Part shown: positions 51,063-60,050 of the stretch, in pieces
How the letters are laid out: each line of letters begins with the position of its first letter
Position numbering within the stretch: the first letter of the stretch is position 1
Assembly (NCBI RefSeq): GCF_948472415.1
Contig: NZ_OX419519.1
Location: forward strand, 4,836,001 to 4,900,000
Length of the DNA stretch: 64,000 bases
Reading direction: 5' to 3'
DNA from: Kitasatospora fiedleri
Lineage (GTDB): Bacteria; Actinomycetota; Actinomycetes; Streptomycetales; Streptomycetaceae
Made by a program: the position numbers and the translations under genes
The notes under the pieces: generated by a model
Told to the model about the DNA's origin: nothing
Seen by the model: the letters and a program-made list of their open reading frames with translations, nothing else
Databases searched by the model: none

Positions 51063-51421
51063 GCTGCGGAGATCCGCACGAGACCGAGTGCGGTGAGGTG
51101 CTCGACCACCTCTACGAGTTCCTCGACAACGAGATGGCCGAGGGCGACTGCGCCAAGCTGCGGGTGCACTTCGACGAGTGCTCGCCGTGCTTGGAGAAGT
51201 ACGGCCTGGAGCAGGCGATCAAGGCGCTGATCAAGCGCTCCTGCGGGTGCGACGACACCCCGACCGACCTGCGGGCCAAGGTGCTGGCCCGGATCGACTC
51301 GATCCGCACCCAGCGCTCGGGAGAGGTGGACACCTCGGTGATCGAGGTGTCCTCGGTGAGCGTCGAGGTGACGGTCGACGGGACGGCCGGGCACGGCTCG
51401 GCGGTGGCGACCGCCGAGTAG
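51059..51421 (+). CDS. rsrA: Redox-sensing zinc anti-sigma factor RsrA
   Basis: 120 residues. The ZAS motif HFDECSPC gives His37, Cys41 and Cys44, with Cys3 and Cys11 (MSCGDPHETEC) also at the RsrA positions and Cys31 present. Further cysteines are Cys62 and Cys64 (RSCGC). RsrA holds SigR inactive while reduced and zinc-bound; disulfide formation releases SigR. The C-terminal third is Val/Ser/Thr-rich and probably disordered. The start overlaps the sigR stop, ensuring balanced synthesis. Confidence 0.94.
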   Translation: MSCGDPHETECGEVLDHLYEFLDNEMAEGDCAKLRVHFDECSPCLEKYGLEQAIKALIKRSCGCDDTPTDLRAKVLARIDSIRTQRSGEVDTSVIEVSSVSVEVTVDGTAGHGSAVATAE

Positions 51422-51634
51422 CGCTCACTCGATCGGGTGAGCCGACGCTGCTCCGGCTGCGGCGATGCGCGATCGTGCGCCACGTCCGCGCGGGCGGGCC
51501 CTATTCTCTGACGAGTCCTCACGTCGGAGGGCCCGGTACGGGCGGGGGAGGCCGAGATCGCCAGCGGAAGCGAACGCCAGCGGAGCGCCGCCGCCCTGCC
51601 GGGGCCGGCCGCGGGCTACCTGGCCGCCGTCCTG

Positions 51635-53005
51635 GTGGCCGCGTCCGCGGTGCTGCTGCCGCTGGCCACCGTCGGCCCCGGGCTGGACTGGCCCCGGATC
51701 GGCCTGCTCGCCCTGCTGCACATGTGCCTGGAGTCGCTGGCGCAGGGCGCCCGCACCCCGTGCGCCCGGCTCTGGCGCCGACTGCGCGGCCGCCCCGCCG
51801 ACGAGGCCCCGGCCGACCCGCGGGGCAGCGGCTTCTTCCCGGTGCTGTTCGCGGGCGTGCTGATGCTGCCGCCCGCTGCCGCCGCCCTGGTCGCCCTGCC
51901 CGGGGCGCTGCTCGGGCCCGCCGTCCCGCCGCGCGCCCTGCGCCGGGTGTGGAACGCCGCCCAGCTGGCCCTGGCCGCCGCTGCCGCCGCCGAGGTGTTC
52001 CGGCTGCTCGGCGGGGCCCGGCTGCTGCTCGGCACCCGCTTCCCCGGGGCCGCGCTCGGCGCGCTGGCCGCAATCCTGACGTTCTGCCTGGTCAACGGCG
52101 TGCTGGTGACCGGCATGGTCCGGCTGACCTGCGGCTCGGCCAGCCCCGGCGCGGCCCGCGCGCTGCGCCGGGCCGCCCCCGCCGCGCTGCTGCACGGCGC
52201 GGGCGGGCTGATGATCGCGGTGCTCTGGCAGGGCCCGTACGGGGCGTTCGCCGCGGTGCTCGGGCTGCTGCCGCTGACCATCACCGCCTGGCTGTCCGCG
52301 CAGGGCCACCGCGAGCGGGCCGCGCACCGGGCCACCGTGCAGGCCCTGGTGCAGGCCGTGGAGATCAAGGACTCCTACACCCGCGGCCACAGCGAACGGG
52401 TCGGCCGGGCCTCGGTGCTGATCGCCCGCCAGCTCGGCCTGGCCGAGGACCGGGTGCGCACCCTGCACTTCGCCGGGACGCTGCACGACGTCGGCAAGCT
52501 CGCCGTCGCCACCGAGCTGCTGCGCCGCAACGGGCCGCTGACCGACGCCGAGCGGCGCGCCGTCGAGGTGCACCCGGTGTTCGGGCACGAGCTGGTGCGG
52601 CAGCTGGACTTCCTCGGCGAGGGCCGCGACGGCATCCTGCACCACCACGAGCGGATGGACGGCCGCGGCTACCCGCACGGGCTGACCGGGGACCGGATTC
52701 CCGAGTTCGCCCGGATCATCTCGGTCGCCGACGCCTTCGACTCGATGACCTCCACCCGCTCCTACCGGCGCGGCCGTCCCGTCCCGGAGGCGGTCGCCGA
52801 ACTGGAGCGGTGCGCCGGCAGCCAGTTCGACCCGATGATGGTCTCGGCGCTGGTCGAGGCCGTCGCCGAGCACGGCTGGCAGCCCGAACCGCCACCGCCC
52901 GGCGGCTGGGACGGCGAGGTGCCGGACATCCCGCTCGGCGTGCCCGAGCCGGCCCGGCTGCCGCAGCAGTCCGGCACCGGCCTGCCGACCGGGGGAGCGG
53001 CGTGA
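51635..53005 (+). CDS. Membrane HD-GYP domain phosphohydrolase (c-di-GMP phosphodiesterase type)
   Basis: 456 residues from the first in-frame GTG. About six membrane segments (1-230) are followed by an HD-GYP domain (about 245-410): GHSERVGRASVLIA, GTLHDVGKLAV, HPVFGHELV, HHHERMDGRGYPHGL, ISVADAFDSMTSTRSYR. All HD-GYP hallmarks are present, predicting cleavage of c-di-GMP or a related dinucleotide. The start is doubtful: the frame is open from 51512, and the only good ribosome site (GGGGGAGG at 51544) precedes an ATC codon (51557). It overlaps the next HD gene by 4 bases. Confidence 0.8.
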   Translation: MAASAVLLPLATVGPGLDWPRIGLLALLHMCLESLAQGARTPCARLWRRLRGRPADEAPADPRGSGFFPVLFAGVLMLPPAAAALVALPGALLGPAVPPRALRRVWNAAQLALAAAAAAEVFRLLGGARLLLGTRFPGAALGALAAILTFCLVNGVLVTGMVRLTCGSASPGAARALRRAAPAALLHGAGGLMIAVLWQGPYGAFAAVLGLLPLTITAWLSAQGHRERAAHRATVQALVQAVEIKDSYTRGHSERVGRASVLIARQLGLAEDRVRTLHFAGTLHDVGKLAVATELLRRNGPLTDAERRAVEVHPVFGHELVRQLDFLGEGRDGILHHHERMDGRGYPHGLTGDRIPEFARIISVADAFDSMTSTRSYRRGRPVPEAVAELERCAGSQFDPMMVSALVEAVAEHGWQPEPPPPGGWDGEVPDIPLGVPEPARLPQQSGTGLPTGGAA

Positions 53006-54336
53006 CCACCCGCCGCCCGGCCCCGGCCGACCTGCTGCTCGCCGCCTCCGCCGCGCTCGCCGCCGCCGCCGTGCTGCACGCGCTGGCCGACGGCGTCGCC
53101 CAGGGCCGGGTCGCGCTGGCCTTCGCGGTGCTGATCGGCCTCGGCCAGTGCGCCGGGCCCGCCCTGCCCGGCGACCGCGAACCCGCGCCCGTCGCCACCG
53201 CCGTCGCCCTGGCGTACGCGCTGCTCGGGCCGCTGCACGGGCTGCCCACCACGCACGGGGTGCTCCAGGTCGCGGGCGTCACCGCGGCCGGCACCCTGCT
53301 TGGGCTTGGCGCCCAGCTCGGCGGGCAGGCCGTGCTGGCCGCCGCCCGGCACCGGCCGCGCACCCCGCCCGCCGGGCTGGACGCCGCCGCCCGCCGGCTG
53401 GTCACCGTCGCGTTCGCCGCGCTGCTGTTCCAGCCGCTGTACAACACCGGCCTCACCGACCGGCTGCCCGGCCCCGCGTACGGGGCGCTGCTGGCGGGCG
53501 TGGCCGCGCTGGCCGCGCTCGGCGACGCGGTGCTGGCCGCCGCCCAGCAGGCCGCCCGCACCGGGCTGCGGTACGCCGCCGCGCTGGAGGACCAGCTGCA
53601 CGCGCTGCTCGGCATCGGCTCCGCGCAGGTCGCCACCGGGCTGCTGCTGAGCCTGCTCGCCGGGGAGGCCGGGCTGTGGGCGCTGCCGGTGTTCTGCCTG
53701 CCGCTGATCCTCGCCCAGACCTCGTTCCGGCGGGCCGTCGCGGTGCGGGCCACCACCGGGCAGACCATCGAGACGCTGGCCCGGGCCACCGAGATCGCCG
53801 GGTACACCACCCCGGGGCACGCCCGCCGGGTCGCCGACACGGCGTGCGCGCTGGGGCGCGAACTCGGGCTCGGCAGCCGGGAGCTGACGCTGCTGGAGTA
53901 CGCCGCGCTGATGCACGACATCGGGCAGCTGTCGCTGGTCGAACCCGTCCCGGGCGGGGCCACCGCGCTGCTGCCCGACGGCGAGCAGCAGCGCATCGCC
54001 CGGCTCGGCAGCGAGGTGATCCAGCGCACCGGAGTGCCCCGGCAGGTGTGGCAGCAGGTCGCCCGGCTGGCCGACCCGTGCCGCCTGGCCGACGGCCGGC
54101 ACGACCCCACCCTGCCGCTGGCCTCCCGGATCATCCGGGTCGCCAACGCCCACGACGACCTGCGCACCGCCGCCGCCGACCGCCCCCGCGGCGGCCTGCT
54201 CGACCCGCTGGAGCACCTGCGGCTGGAAGCCGGGCCCGGCTACGACCCGGTGGTGCTGGACGCGCTGGCCCGGCTCGGCCGCCGCGGCCACCGCGCCGCC
54301 CGCGGTCCGGACCGCCGCTGCCGCCCGGCGGCCTGA
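53002..54336 (+). CDS. Membrane HD-domain protein (degenerate HD-GYP partner)
   Basis: 444 residues. N-terminal membrane helices (1-225) and a C-terminal HD domain (about 255-425) with HARRVADTACALGRELGL, ALMHDIGQLSL and SRIIRVANAHDDL. The HHExxDGxGYP motif of its neighbour is missing; the equivalent part reads VWQQVARLADPCRL. It has the same overall layout as the preceding protein, which suggests an old tandem duplication with loss of catalytic residues. The GTG overlaps the previous stop (GTGA), so both are made together. Confidence 0.82.
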   Translation: MTTRRPAPADLLLAASAALAAAAVLHALADGVAQGRVALAFAVLIGLGQCAGPALPGDREPAPVATAVALAYALLGPLHGLPTTHGVLQVAGVTAAGTLLGLGAQLGGQAVLAAARHRPRTPPAGLDAAARRLVTVAFAALLFQPLYNTGLTDRLPGPAYGALLAGVAALAALGDAVLAAAQQAARTGLRYAAALEDQLHALLGIGSAQVATGLLLSLLAGEAGLWALPVFCLPLILAQTSFRRAVAVRATTGQTIETLARATEIAGYTTPGHARRVADTACALGRELGLGSRELTLLEYAALMHDIGQLSLVEPVPGGATALLPDGEQQRIARLGSEVIQRTGVPRQVWQQVARLADPCRLADGRHDPTLPLASRIIRVANAHDDLRTAAADRPRGGLLDPLEHLRLEAGPGYDPVVLDALARLGRRGHRAARGPDRRCRPAA

Positions 54337-54443
54337 ATGGCCGCGCGGGGCGCGCGGCCGGGTGCGGGCGTGGTTGGATGCGGTCGTGGCGGGAAGACCC
54401 GGAGGCGGGGCGACCCGGTGACGACCGACGGCAAGGGACCAAC

Positions 54444-55427
54444 GTGAGGATCTTCCACCGCGCACGGCACCGTCCGTCGGCGACCTGGCGGCAGACCACC
54501 GACCGTGCGTTCACCCTGATCGGCGACGGCCGCTACGAGGACGCCGGGGCGCTGCTGGTGATGGCGGCGGACCTGGAGCCGTGGCTGTCGGACTCCTGGT
54601 TCAACCTGGCCCTGCTGCACAAGTTCCGCCGGGACTGGGAGCAGGCCCGCTCGGCCGGCCTGCGCGCCGTCGCCCTGCTCGACCGCCAGCACGGCGCCCC
54701 GGACTGGTGGAACCTCGGCATCACCGCCACCGCCCTGCAGGACTGGCCGCTGGCCCGCCGGGCCTGGCAGGCGTACGGGCTGCGGCTGCCCGGCGGGCCC
54801 GCCCTGGACGGGCCGATCGAGCTGGACCTGGGCACCACCCCGGTGCGGCTGTCCCCGGACGGCGAGTCCGAGGTGGTGTGGGGCCGGCGGCTGGACCCGG
54901 CCCGGATCGAGGTGCTGTCCATCCCGCTGCCGTCCTCCGGCCGCCGCTGGGGCGAGGTGGTGCTGCACGACGGCGCCCCGCACGGCGAGCGGGTCGCCGA
55001 CGGCGTCGCCTACCCGGTCTTCGACGAGATCGAGCTGTGGGCGCCGTCCCCGGTGCCGACCTGGGTGGTGCTGCTCCAGGCCGCCACCGCCGCCGACCGG
55101 GACGCGCTGGAGAAGACGGTGGCCGACGCCGGGTACGCCGCCGAGGACTGGACCTCCTCGGTGCGGCTGCTGTGCCGCACCTGCTCGGAGTCCCGGATGG
55201 CCATCGACGACGGCCACACCGCCCACCACGACCCGCACGACGACGGCGACCCGCTGCACCCCGGCCACCTCAGCCACCTCAGCCAGGGCGCGGCCGGCGG
55301 CCCCTGGCAGGTCGAGCGCGAGTGCGGGATCGCCGCGCCCGCCGGCCTGGTCCGCTCCCTGCTGGAGCGCTGGGCCGCCGCCTCCCCCGTCACCCGCGCC
55401 TACCGGGACCTCGAAGAGGTCTGCTGA
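54444..55427 (+). CDS. Tetratricopeptide-repeat protein, function unknown
   Basis: 327 residues. The first 110 residues contain about three TPR-like helix pairs (RAFTLIGDGRYEDAGALLVMAADLEPWLSDSWFNLALLHKFRRDWEQARSAGLRAVAL). A beta-rich C-terminal domain follows (about 115-320). It contains CRTCSESR and a His/Asp-rich stretch (HTAHHDPHDDGDPLHPGHLSH, about 245-265), a possible metal-binding loop. The GTG at 54444 follows AAGGGA. It lies between the HD genes and def. Confidence 0.78.
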   Translation: MRIFHRARHRPSATWRQTTDRAFTLIGDGRYEDAGALLVMAADLEPWLSDSWFNLALLHKFRRDWEQARSAGLRAVALLDRQHGAPDWWNLGITATALQDWPLARRAWQAYGLRLPGGPALDGPIELDLGTTPVRLSPDGESEVVWGRRLDPARIEVLSIPLPSSGRRWGEVVLHDGAPHGERVADGVAYPVFDEIELWAPSPVPTWVVLLQAATAADRDALEKTVADAGYAAEDWTSSVRLLCRTCSESRMAIDDGHTAHHDPHDDGDPLHPGHLSHLSQGAAGGPWQVERECGIAAPAGLVRSLLERWAAASPVTRAYRDLEEVC

Positions 55428-55530
55428 CCCCGCCGCGTCCCGAGGGGCCGGGAGGTGACCCCGCCCCGGACCGCGCCCCGTACCCTGGACCGGTACACCA
55501 GGCGGATGCGGACGAAAGCGGAACCGAGCG

Positions 55531-56169
55531 ATGGCCGAGCACCACGACCACGAGCACGAGCACGGACACGACCACGCGCACGAGGACACCGAGCCCCAGC
55601 GGGTGGTGGGCGAGGAGCCCGACCTGACGAAGGGCACCGCCCGTCCGATCACCGTGGTCGGCAACCCGGTGCTGCACCGCGAGGTCAGGACCGTCACCGC
55701 CTTCGACGGCGAACTCTCCGCGCTGATCGACGACATGTTCCAGTCCATGTACGCGGCGGAGGGCGTCGGCCTGGCCGCCAACCAGATCGGCGTCGACCTG
55801 AAGGTCTTCGTCTACGACTGCCCCGACGACGAGGGCGTCCGGCACGTCGGCCACGTGGTCAACCCGGTCCTGGAGGAGCTGCCGGCCGGCCGCCGGGTGC
55901 TGGACGACGGCCAGGAGGGCTGCCTGTCCGTCCCCACCGCCTACCAGGAGCTGGCCCGCCCCGACCACGCGGCCGTCACCGGCCAGGACAAGGACGGCAA
56001 CCCGGTCCGGGTCGAGGGCACCGGCTTCTTCGCCCGCTGCCTCCAGCACGAGACCGACCACCTGTACGGCTACCTGTACATCGACCGCCTCTCCAAGCGC
56101 GACCGCAAGGACGCGCTGCGGCAGATGGCCGAGGGCACCCCCAAGTACGCCACCGTCCCGAACGACTGA
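55531..56169 (+). CDS. def: Peptide deformylase with His-rich N-terminal extension
   Basis: 212 residues. The three deformylase motifs are GVGLAANQ, EGCLSVP and HETDHLYG, so the catalytic Cys, two His and Glu are intact. It removes the formyl group from new proteins. The first 20 residues (EHHDHEHEHGHDHAHED) are mostly His, Asp and Glu, an unusual metal-binding tail not needed for catalysis. The gene is convergent with nrdB across a strong hairpin. Confidence 0.93.
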   Translation: MAEHHDHEHEHGHDHAHEDTEPQRVVGEEPDLTKGTARPITVVGNPVLHREVRTVTAFDGELSALIDDMFQSMYAAEGVGLAANQIGVDLKVFVYDCPDDEGVRHVGHVVNPVLEELPAGRRVLDDGQEGCLSVPTAYQELARPDHAAVTGQDKDGNPVRVEGTGFFARCLQHETDHLYGYLYIDRLSKRDRKDALRQMAEGTPKYATVPND

Positions 56170-56189
56170 CGCCGCGGCGGGCACGCGCG

Positions 56190-56220
56190 GAGGGCCGCAC
56201 CCCGCCGGGGTGCGGCCCTC
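56190..56220. terminator. 14-bp hairpin terminator between def and nrdB
   Basis: GAGGGCCGCACCCC (56190-56203) pairs with GGGGTGCGGCCCTC (56207-56220) over a 3-nt GCC loop. It is placed to stop both convergent units. Confidence 0.85.
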
Positions 56221-56240
56221 GTCGTCGGTGGCGGGGCGGC

Positions 56241-57260
56241 CTAGAAGTCGTCGTCGAAGGAGACCGAGCCCTCGACGGCCACCTGGTAGGCGGAGACCCG
56301 GCGTTCGAAGAAGTTGGTGAGCTCCTGGACGTTCTGGAGCTCCATGAAGCCGAACGGGTTGGTGGAGCCGTAGCGGATCGGCAGGCCGAGGCGGGCCAGG
56401 CGCTGGTCGGCGACGGCCTGGAGGTACTCGCGCATCGACTCGGTGTTCATGCCGGGCAGGCCCTCGCCGCACAGGTCGCGGGCGAACTGGAGCTCGGCCT
56501 CGACGGCCTCCTCCAGCATCTCGGTGACCTGCTGCGCCATCTTGTCGTCGAAGAGGTCGGGCTCCTCCTCGCGCACGGTGTCGACCACCGAGAACGCGAA
56601 GTCCATGTGCATCGACTCGTCGCGGAAGACCCAGTTGGTGCCGGTGGCCAGGCCGTGCAGCAGGCCGCGGCTGCGGAACCAGTACACGTAGGCGAACGCG
56701 CCGTAGAAGAACAGGCCCTCGACGCAGGCCGCGAAGCAGATCAGGTTGAGCAGGAAGGCCCGGCGGTCCTCCTTGCTCTGCAGCGAGTCGAGGTGGTCGA
56801 CCGCGTTCATGTACGTGAAGCAGAACTGGGCCTTCTGCGCGATGGAGGGGATGTTCTCCACCGCGGCGAAGGCGGCGTTGCGGTCCTCCGGGTCGGGCAG
56901 GTAGGTGTCGAGCAGCGTCAGGTAGAACTGGACGTGCACGGCCTCCTCGAACAGCTGCCGCGACAGGTAGAGCCGGGCCTCGGGGGAGTTGATGTGCTTG
57001 TAGAGGCTCAGCACCACGTTGTTGGCGACGATCGAGTCGCCGGTGGCGAAGAACGCGACCAGCCGGCCGATCATGTGCCGCTCGCCCTCGGAGAGCTTGG
57101 CGAGGTCGGCGACGTCGGAGTGCAGGTCCACCTCCTCCACGGTCCAGGTGTTCTTGATCGCGTCCCGGTACCGGTCGTAGAACGACGGGTAGCGCATCGG
57201 ACGCAGCGTCAGCTCGAAGCCCGGGTCGAGCAGCATCTTCTTCTGGTCTTCGGTGCTCAC
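56241..57260 (-). CDS. nrdB: Class Ia ribonucleotide reductase beta subunit
   Basis: 339 residues. The di-metal ligands are visible in order: FFATGDSIVANN, LFEEAVHVQFY (E..H), VEGLFFYGAF and RDESMHMDF (E..H). The C-terminus ends in an acidic SVSFDDDF, which docks on the alpha subunit. GTG at 57260 overlaps the nrdA stop by 4 bases (GTGA). No third gene follows on this strand, whereas the S. coelicolor operon is described as nrdABS with an AraC-like nrdS. Confidence 0.93.
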   Translation of the reverse strand: MSTEDQKKMLLDPGFELTLRPMRYPSFYDRYRDAIKNTWTVEEVDLHSDVADLAKLSEGERHMIGRLVAFFATGDSIVANNVVLSLYKHINSPEARLYLSRQLFEEAVHVQFYLTLLDTYLPDPEDRNAAFAAVENIPSIAQKAQFCFTYMNAVDHLDSLQSKEDRRAFLLNLICFAACVEGLFFYGAFAYVYWFRSRGLLHGLATGTNWVFRDESMHMDFAFSVVDTVREEEPDLFDDKMAQQVTEMLEEAVEAELQFARDLCGEGLPGMNTESMREYLQAVADQRLARLGLPIRYGSTNPFGFMELQNVQELTNFFERRVSAYQVAVEGSVSFDDDF

Positions 57261-59671
57261 TGGCAGGCCTCGCAGGACTCGGGGTTCTCCAGCGAGCAGG
57301 CGATGGCGTCCTGCTCGGCCTGGGAGAGGGTGGGGGTCTGCACCGGCACGGGGGCGGCGGTGCGGGTGGCGCCGGACGCGGCCTGGGCGATCCGGGTCGC
57401 CGGGCGCGAGCGCAGGTAGTAGGTGGTCTTCAGACCGACCTTCCAGGCGTAGGAGTACATCGAGGAGAGCTTGCCGATGGTCGGCGCGGCCATGAACAGG
57501 TTCAGCGACTGGCTCTGGTCGATGTACGGCTGGCGGGCGGCGGCCAGGTCGATCAGCGCGCGCTGCGGCAGCTCCCACGCCGTGCGGTACAGCGAACGGA
57601 CCTCCTGCGGCAGCCAGTTGAACTCCTGGATGGAGCCGTTGGCGTCGCGCAGCGCGTCCCGGGTCTGCTGGTCCCAGACGCCCAGCTCCTTGAGCTCGCG
57701 CACCAGGTACGGGTTGACCTGGAGGAACTCGCCGGACAGCGTCTCGCGCTTGAACAGGTTGGAGACCTGCGGCTCGATGCACTCGTACACGCCGGCGATG
57801 GACGCGATGGTCGCGGTCGGGGCGATCGCCAGCAGCAGCGAGTTGCGCAGGCCGACCTCGGCGATCCGGGCGCGCAGCGCCTCCCAGCGCTCGGTCCACC
57901 GCGGGTTCGCCGAGCCGAAGTGGTCGACGTGCAGCTGGCCGCGGGCGGCCCGGGTCTCGCCGTACGCCTCGTGGCGGCCGAACTTCTCGGCCAGGTCGGC
58001 GGAGCGCTCGTACGCGGTGAGCATGATGCGCTCGGAGATCAGGGTGGAGAGGGTCTTCGCCTCGGCGGAGTCGAAGTCGATCCGCAGCTGGAAGAAGACG
58101 TCCTGCAGGCCCATCACGCCCAGGCCGACCGGCCGCCAGCGGGAGTTGGAGGTGCCGGCCTCGGTGGTCGGGTAGAAGTTGATGTCGATCACGCGGTCGA
58201 GGAAGGTCACCGCGGTGCGGACGGTGGCGTCCAGCCGGTCCCAGTCCATCGCGTTCAGCAGGTCGGCGGCGGTGGCGCCGGGGGCGACGTGCGCGCCCAG
58301 GTTGACCGAGCCGAGGTTGCAGACCGCGGTCTCGGAGTCGTCGGTGACCTCCAGGATCTCGGTGCACAGGTTCGAGGAGTGCACCGTGCGGCCGGGCAGC
58401 GCGGTCTGGTTGGCGGCCCGGTTGGAGGCGTCCTTGAAGGTCATCCAGCCGTTGCCGGTCTGCGCCAGGGTGCGCATCATCCGGGCGTACAGGGTCTGCG
58501 CGGGGATGGTGCGCACGGCCTTGCCGGCCAGCTCGGCCTTGACGTACGCCTCGTCGAACTCGGCGCCCCACAGGTCGACCAGCTCCGGTACGTCGGCCGG
58601 GGAGAACAGCGACCAGTGGGCGTTGGCGTTGACCCGGCGCATGAACTCGTCCGGAATCCAGTGCGCCAGGTTCAGGTTGTGGGTGCGCCGGGCCTCCTCG
58701 CCGGTGTTGTCGCGGAGTTCCAGGAACTCCTCGATGTCGGCGTGCCAGGTCTCCAGGTACACGCAGGCCGCGCCCTTGCGCCGGCCGCCCTGGTTGACCG
58801 CCGCCACGGAGGAGTCCAGGGTGCGCAGGAACGGCACGATGCCGTTCGACTGGCCGTTGGTGCCGCGGATCAGCGAGCCGCGGGAGCGGATGCGCGAGTA
58901 GGACAGGCCGATGCCGCCGGCGTGCTTGGAGAGCCGGGCGATCTGCGCGTACCGGTTGTAGATCGAGTCCAGGTTGTCCAGCGGCGAGTCCAGCAGGTAG
59001 CAGGAGGACATCTGCGGGTGCCGGGTGCCGGAGTTGAACAGCGTCGGCGAGCTGGTCAGGTACTCCAGCCGGCTCATCAGGGTGTACAGCTCGGCGACCT
59101 CGCGCACCGACTCCTCGGTGGTGCCGACCGCCAGGCCCGCCGCCACCCGCAGCAGGAAGTGCTGCGGGGTCTCGACCACCTTGCGGGTGATCGGGTGGCG
59201 CAGCAGGTAGCGGGACTGCACGGTGCGCAGGCCGAAGTACTCGAAGCGGTCGTCGCCCGCCTCGTCGATCAGCGAGTCGAACAGGCCGGCGTGCTCGGCC
59301 ACGAACGCGGCGGTGGCATCGCCGATCAGGCCCTCGGCGTGGCCCGCGGCCACCGAGGAGGAGAACGAGGTGACGCCCTGGGTGGCGGCCTCGTCGCGGA
59401 TCTCCAGCGCCAGCAGGCGGGCGGCCAGCTTCGAGTACTGCGGGTCCTCGGCGATCATCGACGCGGCGGCCTCCACGGCCAGCCCGCGCAGCTCGGCGAA
59501 GTCCGAGCCGGCGTGGCGGCCGCGCAGCGCGGCGGCGGCGACGTGGCCGGGGTCCACCTGGGGGAGGTCGGTGCTGCGGTCGGTGAGCAGCCGGAGCAGC
59601 GCCGCACCGGGATCGGTGAAGGCGTCGGCGGATACCTGGGACGGCAGGGTGACTGAGGCGGCGACGGTCAA
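57257..59671 (-). CDS. nrdA: Class Ia ribonucleoside-diphosphate reductase alpha subunit
   Basis: 804 residues. Catalytic motifs are SSCYLLDSPLDN (cysteine pair partner), SSNLCTEIL (Asn-x-Cys-x-Glu), CNLGSVNL and the C-terminal redox pair CEACQ. It reduces NDPs to dNDPs together with NrdB. TTG at 59671 has AGGAGAG 9 nt upstream; the frame stays open through the leader but the upstream part is not protein-like. Expression is predicted to be controlled by NrdR boxes and a cobalamin riboswitch. Confidence 0.94.
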   Translation of the reverse strand: MTVAASVTLPSQVSADAFTDPGAALLRLLTDRSTDLPQVDPGHVAAAALRGRHAGSDFAELRGLAVEAAASMIAEDPQYSKLAARLLALEIRDEAATQGVTSFSSSVAAGHAEGLIGDATAAFVAEHAGLFDSLIDEAGDDRFEYFGLRTVQSRYLLRHPITRKVVETPQHFLLRVAAGLAVGTTEESVREVAELYTLMSRLEYLTSSPTLFNSGTRHPQMSSCYLLDSPLDNLDSIYNRYAQIARLSKHAGGIGLSYSRIRSRGSLIRGTNGQSNGIVPFLRTLDSSVAAVNQGGRRKGAACVYLETWHADIEEFLELRDNTGEEARRTHNLNLAHWIPDEFMRRVNANAHWSLFSPADVPELVDLWGAEFDEAYVKAELAGKAVRTIPAQTLYARMMRTLAQTGNGWMTFKDASNRAANQTALPGRTVHSSNLCTEILEVTDDSETAVCNLGSVNLGAHVAPGATAADLLNAMDWDRLDATVRTAVTFLDRVIDINFYPTTEAGTSNSRWRPVGLGVMGLQDVFFQLRIDFDSAEAKTLSTLISERIMLTAYERSADLAEKFGRHEAYGETRAARGQLHVDHFGSANPRWTERWEALRARIAEVGLRNSLLLAIAPTATIASIAGVYECIEPQVSNLFKRETLSGEFLQVNPYLVRELKELGVWDQQTRDALRDANGSIQEFNWLPQEVRSLYRTAWELPQRALIDLAAARQPYIDQSQSLNLFMAAPTIGKLSSMYSYAWKVGLKTTYYLRSRPATRIAQAASGATRTAAPVPVQTPTLSQAEQDAIACSLENPESCEACQ

Positions 59672-59824
59672 GGCGCACTCTCTCCTGTGGCGGCGGACGT
59701 GGCTCGGGTCGTCCGGCACCGCACGCGGCCAGGGGAGGGCGGCACGAAGGAACGAGAACGCGTTCCGGCGCGCGAAGACCACCCCCGGTCCGCCCGCGAG
59801 ACCGGACGGAAAAGCTGTGCTGCA

Positions 59825-59955
59825 TGGCGTCTGCGGGGATGCCGTGTCGCACACCGTCGGCAGGTCCTCGGACTGCGCGGGCGTCGCAGCAACCCGCTCA
59901 CCGTTGCGGGGCAGTCCCGGATTCGCACCGGATTCCCCTGCGTCGACAGCGAGAG
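59825..59955 (-). ncRNA. Cobalamin (adenosylcobalamin) riboswitch in the nrdAB leader
   Basis: The minus strand carries the B12 core in order: GGGAATCCGGTGCGAATCC, then GGGACTGCCCCGCAACGGTGAGC, then the distal GCAGTCCGAGGACCTGCC box (59859-59875 region). These match the cobalamin riboswitch consensus. It lies about 155-285 nt before the nrdA start. When B12 is available it would shut off this B12-independent enzyme in favour of the B12-dependent class II enzyme. Limits are approximate. Confidence 0.93.
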
Positions 59956-59957
59956 TG

Positions 59958-60004
59958 AGCATACATGTTGTGGTGGCTGGAACTGGAAGCACCAGATGTA
60001 GTAG
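59958..60004 (-). promoter_or_regulatory. Pair of NrdR-type boxes in the nrdAB promoter
   Basis: On the minus strand CTACTACATCTGGTGC (60004-59989) and CCACAACATGTATGCT (59973-59958) each partly match the NrdR box acaCwAtATaTwGtgt. Their cores start exactly 31 bp apart, three helical turns, as in known NrdR pairs. TATGCT (59963-59958) may be the -10. Confidence 0.6.
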
Positions 60005-60050
60005 CGCGTGTCGCGTCGGCGGTGCCGCGCGTAGACAACGAAACCGTCCG

